Shown: positions 20,499 to 32,200, counted from the first letter of the stretch. The stretch: DNA of 64,000 nucleotides from Pandoraea bronchicola (GCF_902459805.1 NZ_CABPST010000005.1:62001-126000); one strand, 5' to 3'. The notes: a model not told the origin generated them from the sequence alone. Numbers and translations: made by a program.

Positions 20499-23400
20499 GC
20501 GCCCTCCACGACTTCAAGGTGTTGCACCACCGGACCGAATATCGTGTTGGCGAGCCAATCGAATGGCGATGCCAGCGGGTTGGCGACGCCCCGCCAGATC
20601 AGTCGCGTGTAGGGGTCGTCCGCGTCGCCGCGCGCGAAGGCCGAACCCAGCCACGCACTCTCGGCCTCACCGGGCTTGCCGGTACTCGCCAGCTTCCAGG
20701 CGCTGCGCGCAAAGAATGGCAACGGTCGCGTCTGCCCCAGCCGATACAACGCCACCCACTGCCCCAGCAGCGTGGCCGCGTCATCCACCGCACGCAAGGC
20801 AAACGTCTCGTCTTCCCCGTACCAGAGGGTTCTGGCCGCCACATCCAACCCGGCATGCCCGGGTTGTTGAAGATGCGCACAAAGCGCGAGATGCGCCAGC
20901 CACGCAGCCAGCAGGTCGCTCGGACGCATGCTGCCGTATCGATACATCACCAGCCCGTAACGCGACACCGGCGCCAAACGCCCCTGCAACAGGCATTCCG
21001 CAGACAGGGTGGCGTCACCGTGCCATTCCGTATCTGTCGACTCGCGCCACGACGGCGGCAACGCAGGTTTCAACGGCAGCGTCACCAGAAGCTCCTGCGT
21101 GCCCTCGGCTTGCGCCTCCCTCACCTGCGTCGCCAATGCACGCAGGCCGCCCAGTTCCCTTCGGCGCCAGACGGCACCTGTTGCCCCGCCCGGCAACTCG
21201 TGACTCACGTTCGCAATGCGCTCGATGGCGTCGGTGTGCGTGCGCACATCGCGCCCATCGTGACGCAAGAGCCGCGGCAGCAAACGCGCCGCGAGCGCAT
21301 CGCGTCCGGCCCAATCGAGTGCGAAAGGCTCTTCGTCTTCAACCTCGGTCAACATCTCGCCTAGCGACAGGCCCAGCCTGTCGCGCGCCCAGGCTCTGCC
21401 CGGGTGACGCCAGAAGCGCAGCAGGTCATCGAGCGTCAGATGGGTTTGTGCGACCGCAGGCAACGGCTCACGCACGAAGGGGACGGCGGGAGCCTCCGGT
21501 GCGGGAGACGCCAGTTGGTCCGCCAACTGCTGCGCCGCCTCGCCATTGGACGCGTCGTAACTAAACAGGGACGCATCGTGCCCGTCGAAATATGCCGGAG
21601 AAAACGGCTGCAACGGATGCAACACCACCAGACGCTCGCGCGCTTCGCGCTGGTCCTCGAGGCTGTACCCTTGCGACACCGGGGCAAGAAACTGCCCGGT
21701 GAAGTCGAGCAATTCGTCCACCGCGGTCGATGGCGGCAACGGCGCGTTGTCACGCACACTTCGCCCGGTGTAGGTCATCAGAAAGCGATCCTGAGCACTC
21801 AGCATCAGATCGAGGAAGAGATTGCGCTCGTCGTCGCGGCGCTGGCGATCGCCTCGCTGTGGCAGCGCACGCATCAAGTCGAATTCGTCGGCCCGCACAC
21901 GCCCCGGCAGCACGCCGTCGTCCATACCGAGCATGCACACGACACGGTACGGCAGCAGCCGCAGACTCGGAATCGCCGCGAACGTCACCCGTCCCGACGG
22001 CACGCCGCCACGGGTCGGGTCGTCGAGCGCATCGGCGAGCACGCGTGCCACCACTTCCACGGGCACCCGCACTTCAGGCGCGCCGTCGGCAATGGCAGAA
22101 CCGATTTGCTCGATGGCCATGCGCACTTCGGCGACATCGTCGGCAAAACGCGGTTCGTCGGAGAAAAATTGTTCCAGCATGGCCAGCAACTGATCGCGCC
22201 ACCCGAGCCCTGTGCGTTCGGTTTGCAACGCCACGGCTGTCGCATCGAGATCGTCGATCAGTCGCGCCAATTGGCCCAGCAGTTCGGCACGTCCCCCTTC
22301 GATTCCCCCGACAGGCAGCCAGTCATCCACCGGCATCGCGTCGTCGGGTAAGGCGTAGCCAAGGAATAAACGCATCATGGCATCGCCCAGCGTGTGCCGC
22401 TCCAACGCGGGCGCCACGCCGGCTTCGGCTGCCGATGCTGCCGCCGTGTGCGGCGTATCGAGTCGCAGCAGGGCATCGCCACGCCAGCCGCGCCGGGCAC
22501 CGGCCGCGTGAAGCCAGTTCTGGATGGCGTCGAGGGCGTTGCCGCCCAGGTCGTAGCATTGGGCCACAGCCTCGGTGCGCGCCAGCTCCACGAGACTCGA
22601 CGCCGCCACGCGCTGCTGCGGCAACGCCAGAATCGACGCAAAGGCGCGGGCCACCGGGTTGGTCCGCGTGGGCGGCAGACCGGTGACCAGATAGGGGATG
22701 CGCGGCGTCGCGGTACCAAACACGGCATCGATGAGCGGTGCCGCCCGGCCGAGATCCGGCACGGTGATCAGCACGTCGTCGGGACGCAGATCGGGAATCT
22801 CGTCGAAGCACGCCAGCAATCGGTCGTGCAGTACTTCGATTTGACGCGCGAGGCTGTGGCATACATGCACCTGCACCGATCCGTCGGCACCGACACCCTC
22901 GGGCGGCCCATAGCGGCCGTCGTCCAGCGAGAGAATGCCGTTTTGCAGAGCGGCGAGCAGCGTCGGCGCGGGATTGGGCTGGAACAGCGCCCGGTCCTCC
23001 ACGGCTTGCGGCGCAAGGTCGGCGTACAGGGCGTCAATGTGCGACTGCGTCTGCCGGCCCCATTCGGCGAGCAACGGATGCCCCACTTCCCGGTGGGCCG
23101 CCCCGTCCCGGCGCATCAGATACGACAGACGCGACGGCGGCACAATATCGAACCAGTAGCTCTCGCACGGGTTGAGCACGTATAGGTGAACGTCGATCAG
23201 GCGAGACATCGCCTTGAGCAACACCATCGACAGCGGCGGCATCGACGAGAGCGCGAACACCGATACGCGCGACGGCCATCCGGCAGGCACGGTCTGCGGC
23301 GTCAGTTGCTCGATCCGGTCGATAGCCCTCAGCGTCGGGTGACGCTCGCGAATATCGAGATGCGCCAGCACCTGCCGCCACAATGCGCTCTGCCACGCTT

Positions 23401-23917
23401 CGTCATCGCGCTGAACCTCCCCCCAGCCCGTGGCCGCCCCCGGCTCGATGACGTCGCCGGACTGCCACCGCTCGAGCCAGTTCGGCCGGTACGTCAGGTA
23501 TTGGTCGTAAAGGTGTGCCAGACGGTCGGCCAGCTCGAAGCGCATCACATCGTCCGCGCCCGACAGATAGCCCGCCAGACGAGGCGAGGCCGCGACCCAC
23601 GGCTGCGCCAGACATTGGTACAGCGGCCAGACGAGACGGTCCGGCGCAAACGGCGAACTCTCCGGCACCGTGAGCAGCTTGCCTGCCATGTCCCACAGCC
23701 ATTGGGCGAGGTACGTCAGACGGACGTTGGCGCACACGCCGAAGACATCGGCATAGTCCAGTTCGAGCCGGCGCCGCACCGCCACACTTGGCACGACGAT
23801 GGTTTCCGTCTCGAACGGATTGCCGGATTCACCGGCACCGCCAGGTGCCTGGGCGAGATCGCGCAGCAGCGCGGCTTCGAGCGTGGTGAACCGGTTGGAG
23901 AAGAATAGGTGGAGCAT
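20495..23917 (-). CDS. recC: Exodeoxyribonuclease V subunit gamma, RecC
   Basis: This 1140-residue protein is the RecC subunit, a catalytically dead helicase-like protein that splits the DNA strands and recognises the Chi sequence inside RecBCD. The start is the ATG at 23917, giving the canonical beginning MLHLFFSNRFTTLEA; the frame is open to 24043 but the extra residues are not RecC-like. Recognisable blocks include VPSVAVRRRLELDYADVFGVCANV, the IPDLRPDDVLITVPDL region and the C-terminal PYTRLIWRG segment. It is the first gene of the recC-recB-recD operon and is divergent from the FUSC gene. Confidence 0.95.
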   Translation of the reverse strand: MLHLFFSNRFTTLEAALLRDLAQAPGGAGESGNPFETETIVVPSVAVRRRLELDYADVFGVCANVRLTYLAQWLWDMAGKLLTVPESSPFAPDRLVWPLYQCLAQPWVAASPRLAGYLSGADDVMRFELADRLAHLYDQYLTYRPNWLERWQSGDVIEPGAATGWGEVQRDDEAWQSALWRQVLAHLDIRERHPTLRAIDRIEQLTPQTVPAGWPSRVSVFALSSMPPLSMVLLKAMSRLIDVHLYVLNPCESYWFDIVPPSRLSYLMRRDGAAHREVGHPLLAEWGRQTQSHIDALYADLAPQAVEDRALFQPNPAPTLLAALQNGILSLDDGRYGPPEGVGADGSVQVHVCHSLARQIEVLHDRLLACFDEIPDLRPDDVLITVPDLGRAAPLIDAVFGTATPRIPYLVTGLPPTRTNPVARAFASILALPQQRVAASSLVELARTEAVAQCYDLGGNALDAIQNWLHAAGARRGWRGDALLRLDTPHTAAASAAEAGVAPALERHTLGDAMMRLFLGYALPDDAMPVDDWLPVGGIEGGRAELLGQLARLIDDLDATAVALQTERTGLGWRDQLLAMLEQFFSDEPRFADDVAEVRMAIEQIGSAIADGAPEVRVPVEVVARVLADALDDPTRGGVPSGRVTFAAIPSLRLLPYRVVCMLGMDDGVLPGRVRADEFDLMRALPQRGDRQRRDDERNLFLDLMLSAQDRFLMTYTGRSVRDNAPLPPSTAVDELLDFTGQFLAPVSQGYSLEDQREARERLVVLHPLQPFSPAYFDGHDASLFSYDASNGEAAQQLADQLASPAPEAPAVPFVREPLPAVAQTHLTLDDLLRFWRHPGRAWARDRLGLSLGEMLTEVEDEEPFALDWAGRDALAARLLPRLLRHDGRDVRTHTDAIERIANVSHELPGGATGAVWRRRELGGLRALATQVREAQAEGTQELLVTLPLKPALPPSWRESTDTEWHGDATLSAECLLQGRLAPVSRYGLVMYRYGSMRPSDLLAAWLAHLALCAHLQQPGHAGLDVAARTLWYGEDETFALRAVDDAATLLGQWVALYRLGQTRPLPFFARSAWKLASTGKPGEAESAWLGSAFARGDADDPYTRLIWRGVANPLASPFDWLANTIFGPVVQHLEVVEGA

Positions 23918-24168
23918 GCGGGCGTGGCGGCTGAGCGAGTCTGTTCGCAAGCATAGCAAAAGCACCGCGGCGAAGCCGATCGGGCAGATCCGAAAACCTG
24001 CCCCATCATGAGTGACACCGGCGTCGCGCCGCCTCGCAAGCACGTCCTCGCACCGCTTGTCACCGGCGGTATCCCCTCTTCGCGGCGCGCGGGGCTTCGG
24101 CTAGACTCTCAATGCGCCGCGCCCCCATCGCGCGGCCGGCTTTGCTGCGGAACCCTCGCACCCGACGC

Positions 24169-26391
24169 ATGGACTACCAGACAGATATCAAGAAATTCCT
24201 ATATAGCCATTACTTCTTCACCGGCACCCGTCAGGCAGTGGGGGTCGTGCTGCCCGCCCTCGTGCTCTTCTGGGGGATGGACCAGCACCTGCTCGGCATC
24301 GAAGTCGCTTCGGGGGCTCTGTGCGCGAGCGTGGTCGACATCAACGGGCCGCTGCGTCACAAGCACACGGAACTGCTCAGTTGCACGCTGCTCGGCGCCC
24401 TCACCGTGCTGATCACCGGCATGGCTACCGCCGCGCAGCCGTGGCAGCTCTGGATTACCTCGCTGATTCTGACCTTCGGTCTGTCGATGCTCGTGATCTA
24501 TGGCTATCGCGCCTCGCTGGTGAGCTTCGCCTGCCTGATGATGATGGTGCTCAACGTCGAGGCTGATCTGACGCGCCATCAGGCAGTGCTCGACGCCGGT
24601 GCCGTTCTGGCGGGCGGTCTCTGGTACACCTATTTCAGTCTCATTGTCTGCCGCGTCTGGTGGTTTCGCATCGAGCAGCAGACCCTCGCCGAGTGTTTCT
24701 TCGTCACGGCGCAGTATCTGGAAGCCAAGGCGGCGTTCTACGACACAACAACCGATATCGATGATTGCTATCGGCGTTTGATCGCCGCGCAGGTCAATGT
24801 CGTGGAAAAGCAGCAGGCCGCGCGCGAGATCATTCTTCGCAATCTGCCGCGCCTGCGCATCGGCAAGCTCGAACCGCGTCGCACGATGCTGTTCAACCTG
24901 TTCATCAACATCGTCGATCTGCATGAGGTGGTGGTGTCGGTACACACCGACTATCCAATGCTTCGCCGGGAGTTCGCCAACAATGACGTGCTCCTGTTCT
25001 TCCGCGACATGGTCCGCAAGATCGCGAACGAAGTGGACGCCATCGGTTACGCCATCGCCACCAATGAGCCGTCGCGGGCCCAGCGCAGTTGGCGCGCGGA
25101 ATTCCGGGCCATCGAGTACGAGATCGAATTGATGCGCAAGCAGTTGCTGCCACAGCGTGCGCCAGAGGCATATCAGGCACTCACCAACACCTTCCGTCGC
25201 GTGTGGAGCAGCACGCGTATCGTGGAGCGCATGCACCGCAACACCAATCTCGCAACGGCCGGCTCGGCGACCGAAGTGCAGATCGATCAGGCGCTCGTTC
25301 GCTTCACTTCGCGACAGAGCTATTCTCCGAAATTGCTCTGGAAGAATCTGACTTTTTCGTCACCGAGTTTTCGCCATGCGTTGCGGGTGACGATCGCGAT
25401 TTCGGCCGGGCTCATCATCTGCGAGAACTGGTCGCTGCTTGCCGGGCAGGCGCACAGCTACTGGGTGTTGCTCACGATCATCGTGATTCTGAAGCCCGGC
25501 TTCAGCCTGACCAAGCAGAAGAACGCCCAGCGTCTGACCGGCACGCTTGTGGGCTGCGTCAGCGTGCTGCTCATTCTGTCCTTCGTACACAAGCCCTGGG
25601 TGCTGCTCGCACTCATGTTCTTCTGCATGGTCATGGGCAACAGCCTGTCGCTGTTCAACTACGGCCTGTCGGTCGTGTTCATGTCGTCTTACGTGCTGCT
25701 GCTGTTTCACTTCCTGTTGCCCGGGTCTCTGTCCGTGGTCGGCGAGCGCGCCATCGACACGCTCATCGGGTCGGCCGTGGCGCTGGTCTGCTCGTACCTG
25801 TTCCCGTACTGGGAATACCGGCTGATGGGGCCGCTCATCCGGCAGGCCGTGCAGTCGACGCGCGCCTATCTCGAATCGTGCGCCGGTCGTGAGGGCAAGC
25901 GCGATGACTTCGCCTATCGCATGGCGCGCAAGGATATGCACATCGCCTTCGGGAATTTCGGCGCGGCCTTCAAACGCATGATGCTCGAGCCGAAGTCCAA
26001 GCAGGTCTCGGTCGGCGAACTCAACGATCTTCTGGTGCAGAACCATGTGATGGCGTCGTACATCACCGGCATGGCGGATGTACTGCCGCGTCAGATCGCG
26101 GCAGACAAGAGCGGTGAGCTGGGACAGGTCGTCGCGGCGATCAGCGACCTGCTCTCGCAAGCGGTGGCGGCGCCGGCGGCGTCGGTGCCGACCGACACGC
26201 AAGCCGCGAGCGAGGCGATGCGCGATTACACACGGCGTCTGGATGCGCTGGTCGTCGCGCAGGAGCAGCAACCCGACGCGTCCGAAACCCATGTGCAGGA
26301 AATCAAGCAGGTGGTGCATCAGCTCAAGCAGATGCTTCGGGCGGGCGAGTTGATTCTGCGCGACATGCGGGGTATTCGGCTGCCGGCCTGA
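24169..26391 (+). CDS. FUSC-family inner-membrane protein (YccS/aromatic acid exporter-like)
   Basis: This protein of 740 residues has the duplicated layout of the FUSC superfamily: a membrane block at residues 20-160, a long cytoplasmic helical region at about 165-385, a second membrane block at 390-530 and a C-terminal cytoplasmic helical tail. The second block holds the conserved YWVLLTIIVILKPGFSLT and the TGTLVGC motif typical of the family. FUSC proteins are thought to export aromatic acids or fusaric acid, but no partner fusion protein is adjacent here, so the substrate is open. I chose the ATG at 24169 (MDYQTDIKKF) over the upstream frame to 24112. Confidence 0.85.
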   Translation: MDYQTDIKKFLYSHYFFTGTRQAVGVVLPALVLFWGMDQHLLGIEVASGALCASVVDINGPLRHKHTELLSCTLLGALTVLITGMATAAQPWQLWITSLILTFGLSMLVIYGYRASLVSFACLMMMVLNVEADLTRHQAVLDAGAVLAGGLWYTYFSLIVCRVWWFRIEQQTLAECFFVTAQYLEAKAAFYDTTTDIDDCYRRLIAAQVNVVEKQQAAREIILRNLPRLRIGKLEPRRTMLFNLFINIVDLHEVVVSVHTDYPMLRREFANNDVLLFFRDMVRKIANEVDAIGYAIATNEPSRAQRSWRAEFRAIEYEIELMRKQLLPQRAPEAYQALTNTFRRVWSSTRIVERMHRNTNLATAGSATEVQIDQALVRFTSRQSYSPKLLWKNLTFSSPSFRHALRVTIAISAGLIICENWSLLAGQAHSYWVLLTIIVILKPGFSLTKQKNAQRLTGTLVGCVSVLLILSFVHKPWVLLALMFFCMVMGNSLSLFNYGLSVVFMSSYVLLLFHFLLPGSLSVVGERAIDTLIGSAVALVCSYLFPYWEYRLMGPLIRQAVQSTRAYLESCAGREGKRDDFAYRMARKDMHIAFGNFGAAFKRMMLEPKSKQVSVGELNDLLVQNHVMASYITGMADVLPRQIAADKSGELGQVVAAISDLLSQAVAAPAASVPTDTQAASEAMRDYTRRLDALVVAQEQQPDASETHVQEIKQVVHQLKQMLRAGELILRDMRGIRLPA

Positions 26392-26433
26392 GGCCTGAAT
26401 GTCCGGGATGTCCGGGATATCCGGCCGGCAGCC
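26378..26433. repeat. 11-bp perfect inverted repeat between convergent genes
   Basis: GGCTGCCGGCC at 26378-26388 pairs perfectly with GGCCGGCAGCC at 26423-26433. The left arm overlaps the stop region of the FUSC gene and the right arm is just before the end of the convergent response regulator gene. The loop holds two copies of TGTCCGGGA. No T run follows, so it could be a factor-assisted terminator for both genes. Confidence 0.5.
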
Positions 26434-26437
26434 CCCC

Positions 26438-27076
26438 TCAGGTGATGCCCGTGCGCGTGGCGTAGTGATACAGATCGACGTCGCGATCCAGTCCGAGCTT
26501 GCGCATGGCGTTGGTTTTCTGCGAGCTGACCGTCTTCACGCTGCGGCTGAGCTGGAACGCGATTTCGCTGATCGTGAGCCCCGAGACGAACAGCCGCACG
26601 ACCTCAACCTCGCGGCCCGATAGCTTCGACGCGTCGATCTCCGTGTCGTCGACCACCGAGTCGTGCAGCCTTGTCGCCAGTCCCGCCGGGATGTAGCGGC
26701 TGCCGTCCGCCACTACGCAAACGATGTCGGCAATCGAACTCTGCTCGTCGAGCTTGGAGAGAATCGAATGCACGCCGAGCTTGAGCACGCCGCGAAGAAT
26801 CGCCAGATTTTCAAGCATCGTCACGACGATGATCTTGATGTTAGGAAAATATCGGCGCACGTAGCCAATAAGAAAAAGCCCGTCCTTGAAATTCCCCCCC
26901 GGCATCGAGAAATCCGTCACCAGAATGTCGCATGGCTCCTTGGCCAGCAAGTTCACGAGTTCTGACGAATTGGCCGCTTCGCCGACCAGATGGATCATTT
27001 CCCGCTCTTCGAGCAGACGTCGTATTCCATAACGCACAATCGGATGGTCGTCCGCGACCACGACATTGATCGTCAT
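26438..27076 (-). CDS. NarL/FixJ-type (LuxR) response regulator, orphan
   Basis: This 212-residue protein has a receiver domain at residues 1-125 with the acidic pair Asp10-Asp11, the phosphoacceptor Asp55 (ILVTDFSMPGG) and the conserved Lys of SKLDEQ near 104, followed by a LuxR-type helix-turn-helix at about 150-210 (LSGREVEVVRLFVSGLTISEIAFQLSRSVKTVSSQK, of which the TISEIAFQLSRSVKTVSS part is the DNA-binding core). The family resembles RcsB and BvgA-like regulators. The ATG at 27076 has a strong GGGGAGGGGG ribosome site. No histidine kinase is adjacent, so its partner is elsewhere. It converges with the FUSC gene. Confidence 0.9.
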   Translation of the reverse strand: MTINVVVADDHPIVRYGIRRLLEEREMIHLVGEAANSSELVNLLAKEPCDILVTDFSMPGGNFKDGLFLIGYVRRYFPNIKIIVVTMLENLAILRGVLKLGVHSILSKLDEQSSIADIVCVVADGSRYIPAGLATRLHDSVVDDTEIDASKLSGREVEVVRLFVSGLTISEIAFQLSRSVKTVSSQKTNAMRKLGLDRDVDLYHYATRTGIT

Positions 27077-27580
27077 CGTTGCCCCCTCCCCTTTTTCGTC
27101 ATCTGACAGCACCGTCACCGCCGCAAGGTGCGCGCGGTGCTTCGCGCCTGCCATCGCAACGAAGCGCGTTCATTCTGGCAAAAAGGGATCATGCCGACCG
27201 GCTGGGAAACGTCACATAGTCAACGCCGCCGGGCATGCCTGCCACGCGGTGTGGTCAATGTGCGGGACGTCCGCATGCTGCCTGATAGAGCGGGTACTGC
27301 TCCCTAACGGCTTGACGGGGCTCGCTCAGAGGTGAAATTGCTCAGACGCATGACATCGCAGTCTGTGCTACTCGCGTCACCGGCATTCGGAGCATTCGCG
27401 GCAGGTGCTTCCGCTATTCCGATTGTGAAGTTCGGAATTACCTTAAACACCGAGATCGGATTTAGTGATCCGCGCGTCGCGAGCGTCGGAAAATGCGTAG
27501 TACAAAGACGCGAAATGCGGAGGCATGGCCGGTCGATGACGAACTCGACCGGCCAATCGCGAGGATATCCGGCAGGCGCT
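27077..27580. other. Intergenic gap, partly AT-rich, no supportable gene
   Basis: These 504 bases lie upstream of the response regulator start and downstream of the efflux operon. The stretch from about 27330 to 27500 is less GC-rich than the surroundings and contains the small inverted repeat TTCCGA/TCGGAA around 27416-27440. Frames here give no family-like protein. It should hold the response regulator's promoter near 27080-27250. Confidence 0.45.
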
Positions 27581-29278
27581 TTACTCTTGCGTGCCGCCGC
27601 GGTTCGCAGGACTGGCGGCGTCAGATGTCGCCGCCGCTTGTTGGGCAACGCTGTTCGCGCCCTCAGACGGCAACCCATGCCAACCGCCGCCAAGCGCCGT
27701 CACGAGCAGAACGTTGGCCGTGAATTGACGGCCGAGGATCGTCAGCGCCGTACGCTCGGTGGTGTACGCGGTCGCCTGCGCCGTCAACACGTTCTGAAAA
27801 CTGACGGTACCTGCCTTGTACTGATTGAGGATCAATTGCAGCGCTTCGCGCGACGACTGCACGGCCTGGTTCTGCACGACGGACTCACGTCCCAGATAGT
27901 TCAGCGCGGCGAGGTTGTCCTCGACCGATTGGAATGCCGTCAGCACCGTCTGCCGGTAGGTCGCGACCTGTGCGTCGTAGGCAGCAATGGCCGCGTCGGT
28001 CTGCGCCCGCCGCAAGCCACCGTCGAAGAGCGTGGCCGCCAGCGCGGGACCGACCGACCAGAAGCGGCTCGGCAGCGTGAGCCAGTTGGCGAAGCTGCTG
28101 CTTTGGAAGCCCCCCGTCGCCGAGAGCGAGAGTGTCGGGAAGAAGGCTGCCTTGGCCACGCCGATCTTCGCGTTGGCCGCCGCGACCGAGCGCTCGGCCG
28201 AGGCAATGTCGGGCCGGCGCTCCAGCAATTTCGACGGCAGGCTCACCGGCACCGGCGGCAGTGCGGCACGTAACGGCGCCACCGTCAGCGCAAACGCCGC
28301 CGGGGCCTTGCCGACGAGCAGCGCAATCGCGTGCTCCAGTTGCGCGCGCGTCACTTCGATGTCGATCGCAGATGCCTGCGCCGATTGCAGTTGCGTTTGC
28401 GCCTGAATCACATCAGAGCGCTGCGCCACGCCGACGGCGTACTGGTTCTGCGTCAGTTTGAGCGTCTGTTCATAGGCAGCGACGGTGCGCTCGAGCAACG
28501 CTCTCTGTGCATCCGTTACCCGCAGGTCGAAGTAGTTCTGCGCGAGCAACGCCTGTGCCGACAGACGCGCATTGGCCAGCTCGGCTGCGCTCGCCTCGGC
28601 GCTGGCGTTACCGGCCTCGACCGAGCGGCGCACGCTGCCCCAGATGTCAGGCTCCCAGCTCGCCGTGCCCGACAGGCTGTAGCTGTTCGAGATACCGCCC
28701 ACACCCGAACCGCTCACCGCCGTGCTGCTCACACGCGAACTGGCGCGCGTGAGGCCGGCGTCGGCGCCAATCGTCGGGAAGAAGGCCGAGCGCGCTTGCG
28801 AGGCCACGGCCAGCGCCTGCCGGTAGTTCGCCTCGGCAATCTTGATGTTCTGATTGTTGACGTCGACCTGCGCCATCAACTCGGAGAGCACGGGGTCCTT
28901 ATAGATGGCCCACCACTCGCCCTTGGACACAGCGTCGCTCGGCTCGGCGAGCTTCCAGTCGCCGGTTTCCTTGAACGCAGCCGGCGTATCGACGTCCGGA
29001 CGCACATAATCGGGCCCCACCGCGCAGCCCGCGAGCCACAGCACAGCGCTCGCGGCAAGAAACGTCGCCGTACGGCGCGCGCGCGCAGGTGTCGCAACGC
29101 CCCGCCCTTGCCCCGCTGCCGAGGCGGTTCCCGCATGAGAACGAACGGTAAGGACTTGACGGTTCAACGGTTGTGCCATGGCATACATCGGCCCATCGGC
29201 CGGGACAGAAGTTTCGGAAAACGCGCCGCGAAGCCCACAGGCGAGCGCGCGGCGCACGCGACGAACGGCATCAGCCAT
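27581..29278 (-). CDS. RND efflux outer-membrane lipoprotein (NodT/OprM family)
   Basis: This 565-residue protein is the outer-membrane channel of a tripartite RND pump. The lipobox LAGC sits near residue 83, after a hydrophobic segment ([15 protein letters not shown]), and is followed by the family start [17 protein letters not shown]. Two OEP repeats follow, with the usual long helices. I set the start at 29278: it overlaps the upstream gene's stop as ATGGCTGA and has a strong GGGGAGG site. That leaves an unusually long N terminus before the signal; an internal ATG at 29179 or 29188 is possible. It is the last gene of the operon, like OpmB in MuxABC-OpmB. Confidence 0.9.
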   Translation of the reverse strand: MADAVRRVRRALACGLRGAFSETSVPADGPMYAMAQPLNRQVLTVRSHAGTASAAGQGRGVATPARARRTATFLAASAVLWLAGCAVGPDYVRPDVDTPAAFKETGDWKLAEPSDAVSKGEWWAIYKDPVLSELMAQVDVNNQNIKIAEANYRQALAVASQARSAFFPTIGADAGLTRASSRVSSTAVSGSGVGGISNSYSLSGTASWEPDIWGSVRRSVEAGNASAEASAAELANARLSAQALLAQNYFDLRVTDAQRALLERTVAAYEQTLKLTQNQYAVGVAQRSDVIQAQTQLQSAQASAIDIEVTRAQLEHAIALLVGKAPAAFALTVAPLRAALPPVPVSLPSKLLERRPDIASAERSVAAANAKIGVAKAAFFPTLSLSATGGFQSSSFANWLTLPSRFWSVGPALAATLFDGGLRRAQTDAAIAAYDAQVATYRQTVLTAFQSVEDNLAALNYLGRESVVQNQAVQSSREALQLILNQYKAGTVSFQNVLTAQATAYTTERTALTILGRQFTANVLLVTALGGGWHGLPSEGANSVAQQAAATSDAASPANRGGTQE

Positions 29279-32200
29279 GGCCCACCTCCCCGACATCGCT
29301 GTGGCCGGTCCGGCCACGAGTACGCCATCGCGCCCAGCGCAGGCGCACACGGTCGAGATACAGATACACCACCGGCGTCGTATAGAGCGTGAGCACCTGA
29401 CTCACGAGCAGGCCACCCACAATGGCGATGCCCAGTGGCTGGCGCAATTCCGCACCATCCCCGGTGCCCAGCGCGAGCGGAATCGCACCGAGCATGGCCG
29501 CCATCGTGGTCATCATGATCGGGCGGAAGCGCAGCACGCACGCATGGTAAATGGCCTCACGCGGCGGCATGTTCTGCCGCCGCTGCGCATCGAGCGCGAA
29601 GTCGATCATCATGATCGCGTTCTTCTTCACAATCCCGATCAGCAGAATCACGCCGATGAGCGCGATGATGCTGAACTCGGTGTTGAACAGCAACAGCGCC
29701 AGCAAGGCCCCCACGCCTGCCGATGGCAGCGTCGACAGAATGGTGAGCGGATGGATGTAGCTCTCATAGAGCACGCCCAGCACGATATACACCGTGAGCA
29801 GTGCCGTGAGGATCAGGATCGGCTGCGACGACAGGGCCGACTGGAAAGCCTGCGCCGTGCCCTGGAAACTGCCCTGTACCGACGTGGGCATGCCCAGCCG
29901 GCCGACGGCATCGTTGATCGACGCCTGCGCCTCGGACAGCGAGACGCCCGGCGGCAGGTTGAACGAAATCGTGCTCGCCGCGAACTGTCCCTGGTGCGAA
30001 ACCCCCAGCGCGGTATTCGTCGGGCGGTAACGGGCGAACGCCGAGAGCGGCACTTGTGCGCCCGCCGACGTCACCACATAGATGTCCTTGAGCGATTCCG
30101 GGCTTTGCCACCACTGTGGCGCGACCTCCATCACGACCTTGTACTGATTGAGCGGGTTGTAGATGGTGGAGACCTGACGCTGCCCGAAAGCGTCGTTGAG
30201 CACGTTATCGATCTGGCTCATCGTGAGCCCCAGCCGTGACGCCTGATCGCGGTCGACGTCGAGCGTCGTCTGCAACCCCTTGTCCTGCTGATCCGTGTTC
30301 ACGTCCACGAGATTGGGCAAACGCGAGATCGCATTGCGCACCTTCGGCTCCCACTCGCGCAACTGCTGAAGATCGTCGGCCTGCAACGTGTACTGATACT
30401 GCGCGTTGCTTGAGCGCCCGCCCACGCGAATATCCTGCACCGATTGCAGATACAGCATCGCCCCCGGCTCCTTTGCCAGCTTGCCGCGCAGTCGCGCAAT
30501 GACCTGATCGGCAGAGAGCTTGCGTACGCCCAGCGGCTTGAGCGTGACGAACATCGAGCCGCCATTGCGGTTCGACCCGCCGGTAAAGCCCGTGACCGTC
30601 GCCACATCCGGGTCGGCCTGCACGATCTTGATGAAGTCGGCCAGTTTCTTCTCCATGGCCTGGAACGAGATCGCCTGGTCGGCCTGAATGAAGCCGATCA
30701 TCCGCCCCGTGTCCTGTTGCGGGAAGAAGCCCTTGGGCACCACGGTATAGAGCCAGACATTCAGACAGATCGTCGCGAACAGGATCAGCAACATCAGCGG
30801 CCCGTGACGCAGCGCCCATGTCAGCGAGCGTTCGTATTCGCGCAACATGGCGTCGAACGCCCGCTCGGTCCAGCCGCCCATGCGTGTCCAGATGGACGGG
30901 CGCGGCGGCGGCGCCGGTGCGAGGGGCGCCGTGCCGGCGGGCACACCCGGCGCAGGCTTGCCCTTGAGCAAACGCGCACACATCATCGGTGTGGTCGTGA
31001 GCGAGACGACCAGCGAGACGATGATGGCCGCTGAGAGCGTGACCGCGAATTCGCGGAACAAACGCCCGACAATACCGCCCATTAGCAGCAACGGGATAAA
31101 TACCGCCACGAGCGAAATGCTCATCGAGAGCACGGTGAAGCCCACTTCGCGCGTCCCCTTGAGCGCCGCGGCGAACGGACTCAACCCCTCTTCGATGTGA
31201 CGCGAGATGTTCTCCAGCACCACAATGGCATCGTCGACCACGAAGCCCGTCGCGATGGTGAGCGACATGAGCGACAGGTTGTCGAGACTGAAGCCGCACA
31301 GGTACATCACCCCGAACGTGCCGATCAGCGAGACGGGCACGGCCACGCTGGGTATTAACGTCGCACGCCAGTTCCGCAGGAAAATGAACACCACCATGAT
31401 CACGAGCGCAATCGAGATCAGCAGCGTGCGTTCGACTTCCCTGAGCGACGCGCGGATCGTCGGCGTGCGGTCCATCACCACGTCGAGATTGATCGCGGCC
31501 GGGATCGAGGCGCGCAGATTCGGCAGGATCTTGTTGATTCCATCGACCGTCTCGATGATGTTCGCACCCGGCTGCGTCGTGATGATGAGCAGCACCGACG
31601 GCTTGCCGTTGGCCGAACCGGCATTGCGCAAGTCCTGTACCGAGTCGACCACGTCGGCGATGTCGGCCAGACGTACCGGCCGCCCGTCCCGATAGGTGAC
31701 GATGACCGGCAGGTATTCCTTTGCCGTCTTCGCCTGATCGTTGGCGAGAATCTGCCAGCGCTGATCGCCGTCTTCAAGCGCTCCCTTCGGGCGGTTCGCG
31801 TTGACCGCCTGAATCGCGGTACGCACGGTCTCCAGCGGAATCTGGTACTTGTTGAGCGCCGTCGGGTTGAGTTCGACGCGCACCGCCGGCAACGAACTGC
31901 CGCCAACGGTCACGTCGCCCACGCCTTCGAGCTGCGAGATCTTCTGCGCGAGGATGGTCGACGCAGCGTCGTACATCTGCCCGCGCGTCATGCTCTCCGA
32001 GGTCAACGCAATAATCATGACCGGCGCGCTCGCCGGATTCACCTTGCGATAGGTCGGATTGCTCGGCAGCCCCGATGGCAGCAGACTGCGCGCGGCATTG
32101 ATCGCCGCCTGCACATCGCGCGCCGCACCGTTGATATCTCGCGAGAGATCGAATTGCAGCGTGATGCGGGTCGATCCCAGCGAACTGCTTGACGTCATTT

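Noticed and set aside
27304-27693. 129-residue minus-strand frame upstream of the orphan regulator and overlapping the OprM-family 3' end
   Set aside because: It overlaps the end of a strong gene and its own sequence matches nothing; no ribosome site supports it.
29178-30239. 353-residue plus-strand frame across the efflux genes
   Set aside because: It is antisense to the outer-membrane and permease genes and rich in Arg/His; no start signal of note.
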